A stretch of DNA of 7,143 bases from Sulfitobacter sp. (lineage in GTDB: Bacteria; Pseudomonadota; Alphaproteobacteria; Rhodobacterales; Rhodobacteraceae), in the NCBI GenBank assembly GCA_024636395.1, contig JAGXHD010000158.1, forward strand, positions 1 to 7,143, in the 5' to 3' direction. The notes under the pieces were generated by a model, which made no database searches, was not told where the DNA came from, and worked only from the letters and a program-made list of their open reading frames with translations. Position numbers and translations under genes: made by a program. Each line of letters begins with the position of its first letter. Positions within the stretch are counted from its first letter, which is position 1. Positions 5,851 to 7,143 of this stretch are shown here, piece by piece.

Positions 5851-6159
5851 ATGAACGGCCTGCTGGTGCCCATCGTATCGGACGGCGCGACATTTACCGT
5901 TTTTTTCGATGGCCGCCCGGTCGAGGCTATGGAGGGCGAAACTGTCATCGCCGCCTTGCTTCGAGACGGGGCATTTTTGAGTTACTCGGAGTTTGACGGC
6001 TGCCCGCGTGCGGGATTCTGCCTGATGGGCGCATGCCAGGATTGCTCTGTCTGGACTAATGATGGCCGACGCCTACGCGCCTGCGCCACCGAAGCTTCGC
6101 GCGACATGAAGCTGTTCAGCGCTTCACCGCTTGGCAAATGGTCGCCCACTGATGCATGA
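5851..6159 (+). CDS. (2Fe-2S)-binding protein, HcnA/OoxX-like small subunit of an amine/opine-type dehydrogenase
   Basis: A 102-residue ferredoxin-like protein. After an N-terminal beta-grasp portion with FFDGRPVEAMEGETVIAALL (18-37), the cluster motif runs FCLMGACQDC and ends in RACAT: Cys57-x4-Cys62-x2-Cys65-x12-Cys78, the four ligands of a plant-type [2Fe-2S] centre. Such short proteins are the small subunits of the HcnABC hydrogen cyanide synthase, opine oxidases and three-subunit D-hydroxyproline or sarcosine-type dehydrogenases. There they pass electrons from the flavin subunits to an acceptor. An extra cysteine, Cys51, lies just before the motif. It is the first gene of its operon, with a strong promoter and ribosome site. 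The following flavoprotein gene overlaps it by eight bases, so the two very likely form one complex. Family sure; the oxidised substrate is not known. Confidence 0.9.
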   Translation: MNGLLVPIVSDGATFTVFFDGRPVEAMEGETVIAALLRDGAFLSYSEFDGCPRAGFCLMGACQDCSVWTNDGRRLRACATEASRDMKLFSASPLGKWSPTDA

Positions 6160-7143
6160 GGATCATACCGATACACCGATTATCGTTGGGGCGGGGCCTG
6201 CGGGTCTGGCTGCCGCGCGCATCTTTGTCGACCATGGGCTGCGCCCCATAATTCTTGACGAGTCCATTCGCCCAGGTGGTCAAGGCACGCGCCGGATCAC
6301 GCCGAGGCTCGAACACTATCGAAGCCGGATCTTCGGAGATGCCGCCGCCGCAATGATCGAGCGTGAGCGCCGTGAAGACGCTGTGCTGACGGCTTGCGAT
6401 TATCGGCCGGGGACACAGGTTTGGGGCGCCATGGGCGACGAGCTTTCAGTCGTCTCCGAGGGGGGCCTTGCCACTCTGCGATACCGGGCCGCTATCATTG
6501 CAACCGGGGCAATGGACCGGATTCTGCCCCTGCCGGGCTGGACGCTGCCTGGCGCCTATACACTCGGCGGCTCGCAGATCGCACTGAAGCGCGACGCCAG
6601 CTTCATCGGTCGAAAGGTCGTCTTCACCGGCAGCTCGCCATTGCTTTATCTGGCTGCGGCGCAGTATTTGCGGGCCGGTGGGCAAGTTGCCGCAGTGCTT
6701 GATACCACTCCAATTTCCGGCAAATTGCGCGCCTTTCCCCAGATGGCAATGACCGGCCTCGGCACGCTGACCGAAGGCGTGCGACTGATGCAGGAATTGC
6801 GCCGCGCCAAAGTTCCCATCGAGATCGGCATAAGGCTGGACGCCATTACCGGCGTGGACCGCGTGAGCGGTATTTCCTACGCAAGCACGGACAAGCAAGT
6901 CCGCTGGCTGCCATGCGATGCGGTAGGACTTGGCTACGGCCTGCAACCCGAGATGCAACTGGCAGAATTGATGGGCGCAAAATTCCGTTTCGACCCGGCG
7001 TTTCGGCAATGGTTCACGATGACGGAGCCGGACGGTCAATTCACCACGAACGCGTGGATTGCCGGAGACGGCGCTGCCATCGGAGGCGCGGCAGCGGCCG
7101 CAGATTCAGGAGCGCTGGCGGCGTGGTCAATCCTTGAGCATCA
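6152..7143 (+). CDS. FAD/NAD(P)-binding oxidoreductase subunit, HcnB/OoxA-like (3' end cut by window)
   Basis: The frame from ATG 6152 is open for 330 codons to the window edge; the family is usually about 450-490 residues, so the end is missing. The N-terminal FAD site is IIVGAGPAGLAAA (10-22), followed by LDESIRPGGQ (35-44). The central ATGAMDRILPLPGW (about 117-130) and LGYGLQPE further on are hallmarks of HcnB, OoxA and related amine dehydrogenase alpha subunits. A second nucleotide-binding segment reads FTGSSPLLYLAAA (about 158-170), where the family usually has GSGPLL. AGDGAAIGGAAAAADSGALAA closes the second FAD-contacting motif. A C-terminal BFD-like [2Fe-2S] domain, common in this family, would lie beyond the edge, as would a DAO-type catalytic subunit gene. 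The start lacks a clear ribosome site but overlaps the preceding gene by eight bases, so coupled translation is likely. Confidence 0.92.
   Translation, partial: MHEDHTDTPIIVGAGPAGLAAARIFVDHGLRPIILDESIRPGGQGTRRITPRLEHYRSRIFGDAAAAMIERERREDAVLTACDYRPGTQVWGAMGDELSVVSEGGLATLRYRAAIIATGAMDRILPLPGWTLPGAYTLGGSQIALKRDASFIGRKVVFTGSSPLLYLAAAQYLRAGGQVAAVLDTTPISGKLRAFPQMAMTGLGTLTEGVRLMQELRRAKVPIEIGIRLDAITGVDRVSGISYASTDKQVRWLPCDAVGLGYGLQPEMQLAELMGAKFRFDPAFRQWFTMTEPDGQFTTNAWIAGDGAAIGGAAAAADSGALAAWSILEH

Noticed and set aside
6446..7039. Minus-strand frame of 197 codons
   Set aside because: It is antisense to the flavoprotein, whose plus-strand frame shows ordered FAD-binding motifs; the minus product is unlike any family.
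1..7143. CRISPR arrays, tRNA or rRNA genes, insertion sequences, attachment sites
   Set aside because: No regularly spaced direct repeats, tRNA-like cloverleafs, transposase genes or long terminal inverted repeats were seen.

Overview
The window looks like part of a catabolic island in a GC-rich proteobacterium. The style of the proteins and operons suggests an alphaproteobacterium, perhaps of the Rhodobacteraceae, but this is inference from gene types and codon style; no rRNA or other taxonomic marker is present. There are eight protein genes (two cut by the window ends) and no RNA genes, insertion sequences or CRISPR arrays.

Layout. (1) Bases 1-294, plus strand: the C-terminal end of a polar amino acid (GlnQ/HisP-type) ABC transporter ATPase. 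(2) Bases 419-4709, minus strand: a four-gene operon read leftwards. Its order is a crotonase-fold protein, a CaiC-like acyl-CoA ligase, an unassigned Rossmann-fold oxidoreductase and a ProC-like reductase. The last three are joined by ATGA stop/start overlaps, with a 90-base gap after the crotonase. (3) Bases 4871-5629, plus strand: an IclR-family regulator divergent from that operon. (4) From 5851, plus strand: a second operon. It begins with a small [2Fe-2S] protein of the HcnA/OoxX type, followed with an 8-base overlap by a FAD/NAD(P)-binding subunit of the HcnB/OoxA type that runs off the right edge.

Regulation. Both operons have near-consensus sigma70-type promoters of the same design (TTGACA, 18-base spacer, -10 matching 5 of 6). 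In both, a related 15-base semi-palindrome starts 0-1 base after the -10. A third copy, a perfect dyad (CGATAGTTGCTATCG), lies just upstream of the preferred iclR start. The simplest reading is that the IclR protein binds all three sites and controls both operons and itself. This inferred regulon is the most useful discovery here.

How the genes may work together (inference). A transported amine, amino acid or opine-like compound would be oxidised by the flavin/iron-sulfur dehydrogenase. A resulting carboxylate would be activated to a CoA thioester and processed by the crotonase, with the two nucleotide-binding proteins handling imine, keto or hydroxy intermediates. The substrate cannot be named from sequence. 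Several proteins depart from their families at key positions: the crotonase lacks one of the two hydratase glutamates, the ligase has Arg at the usual A10 lysine, and the ProC-like protein has an altered MPN motif. This fits a specialised and possibly undescribed pathway.
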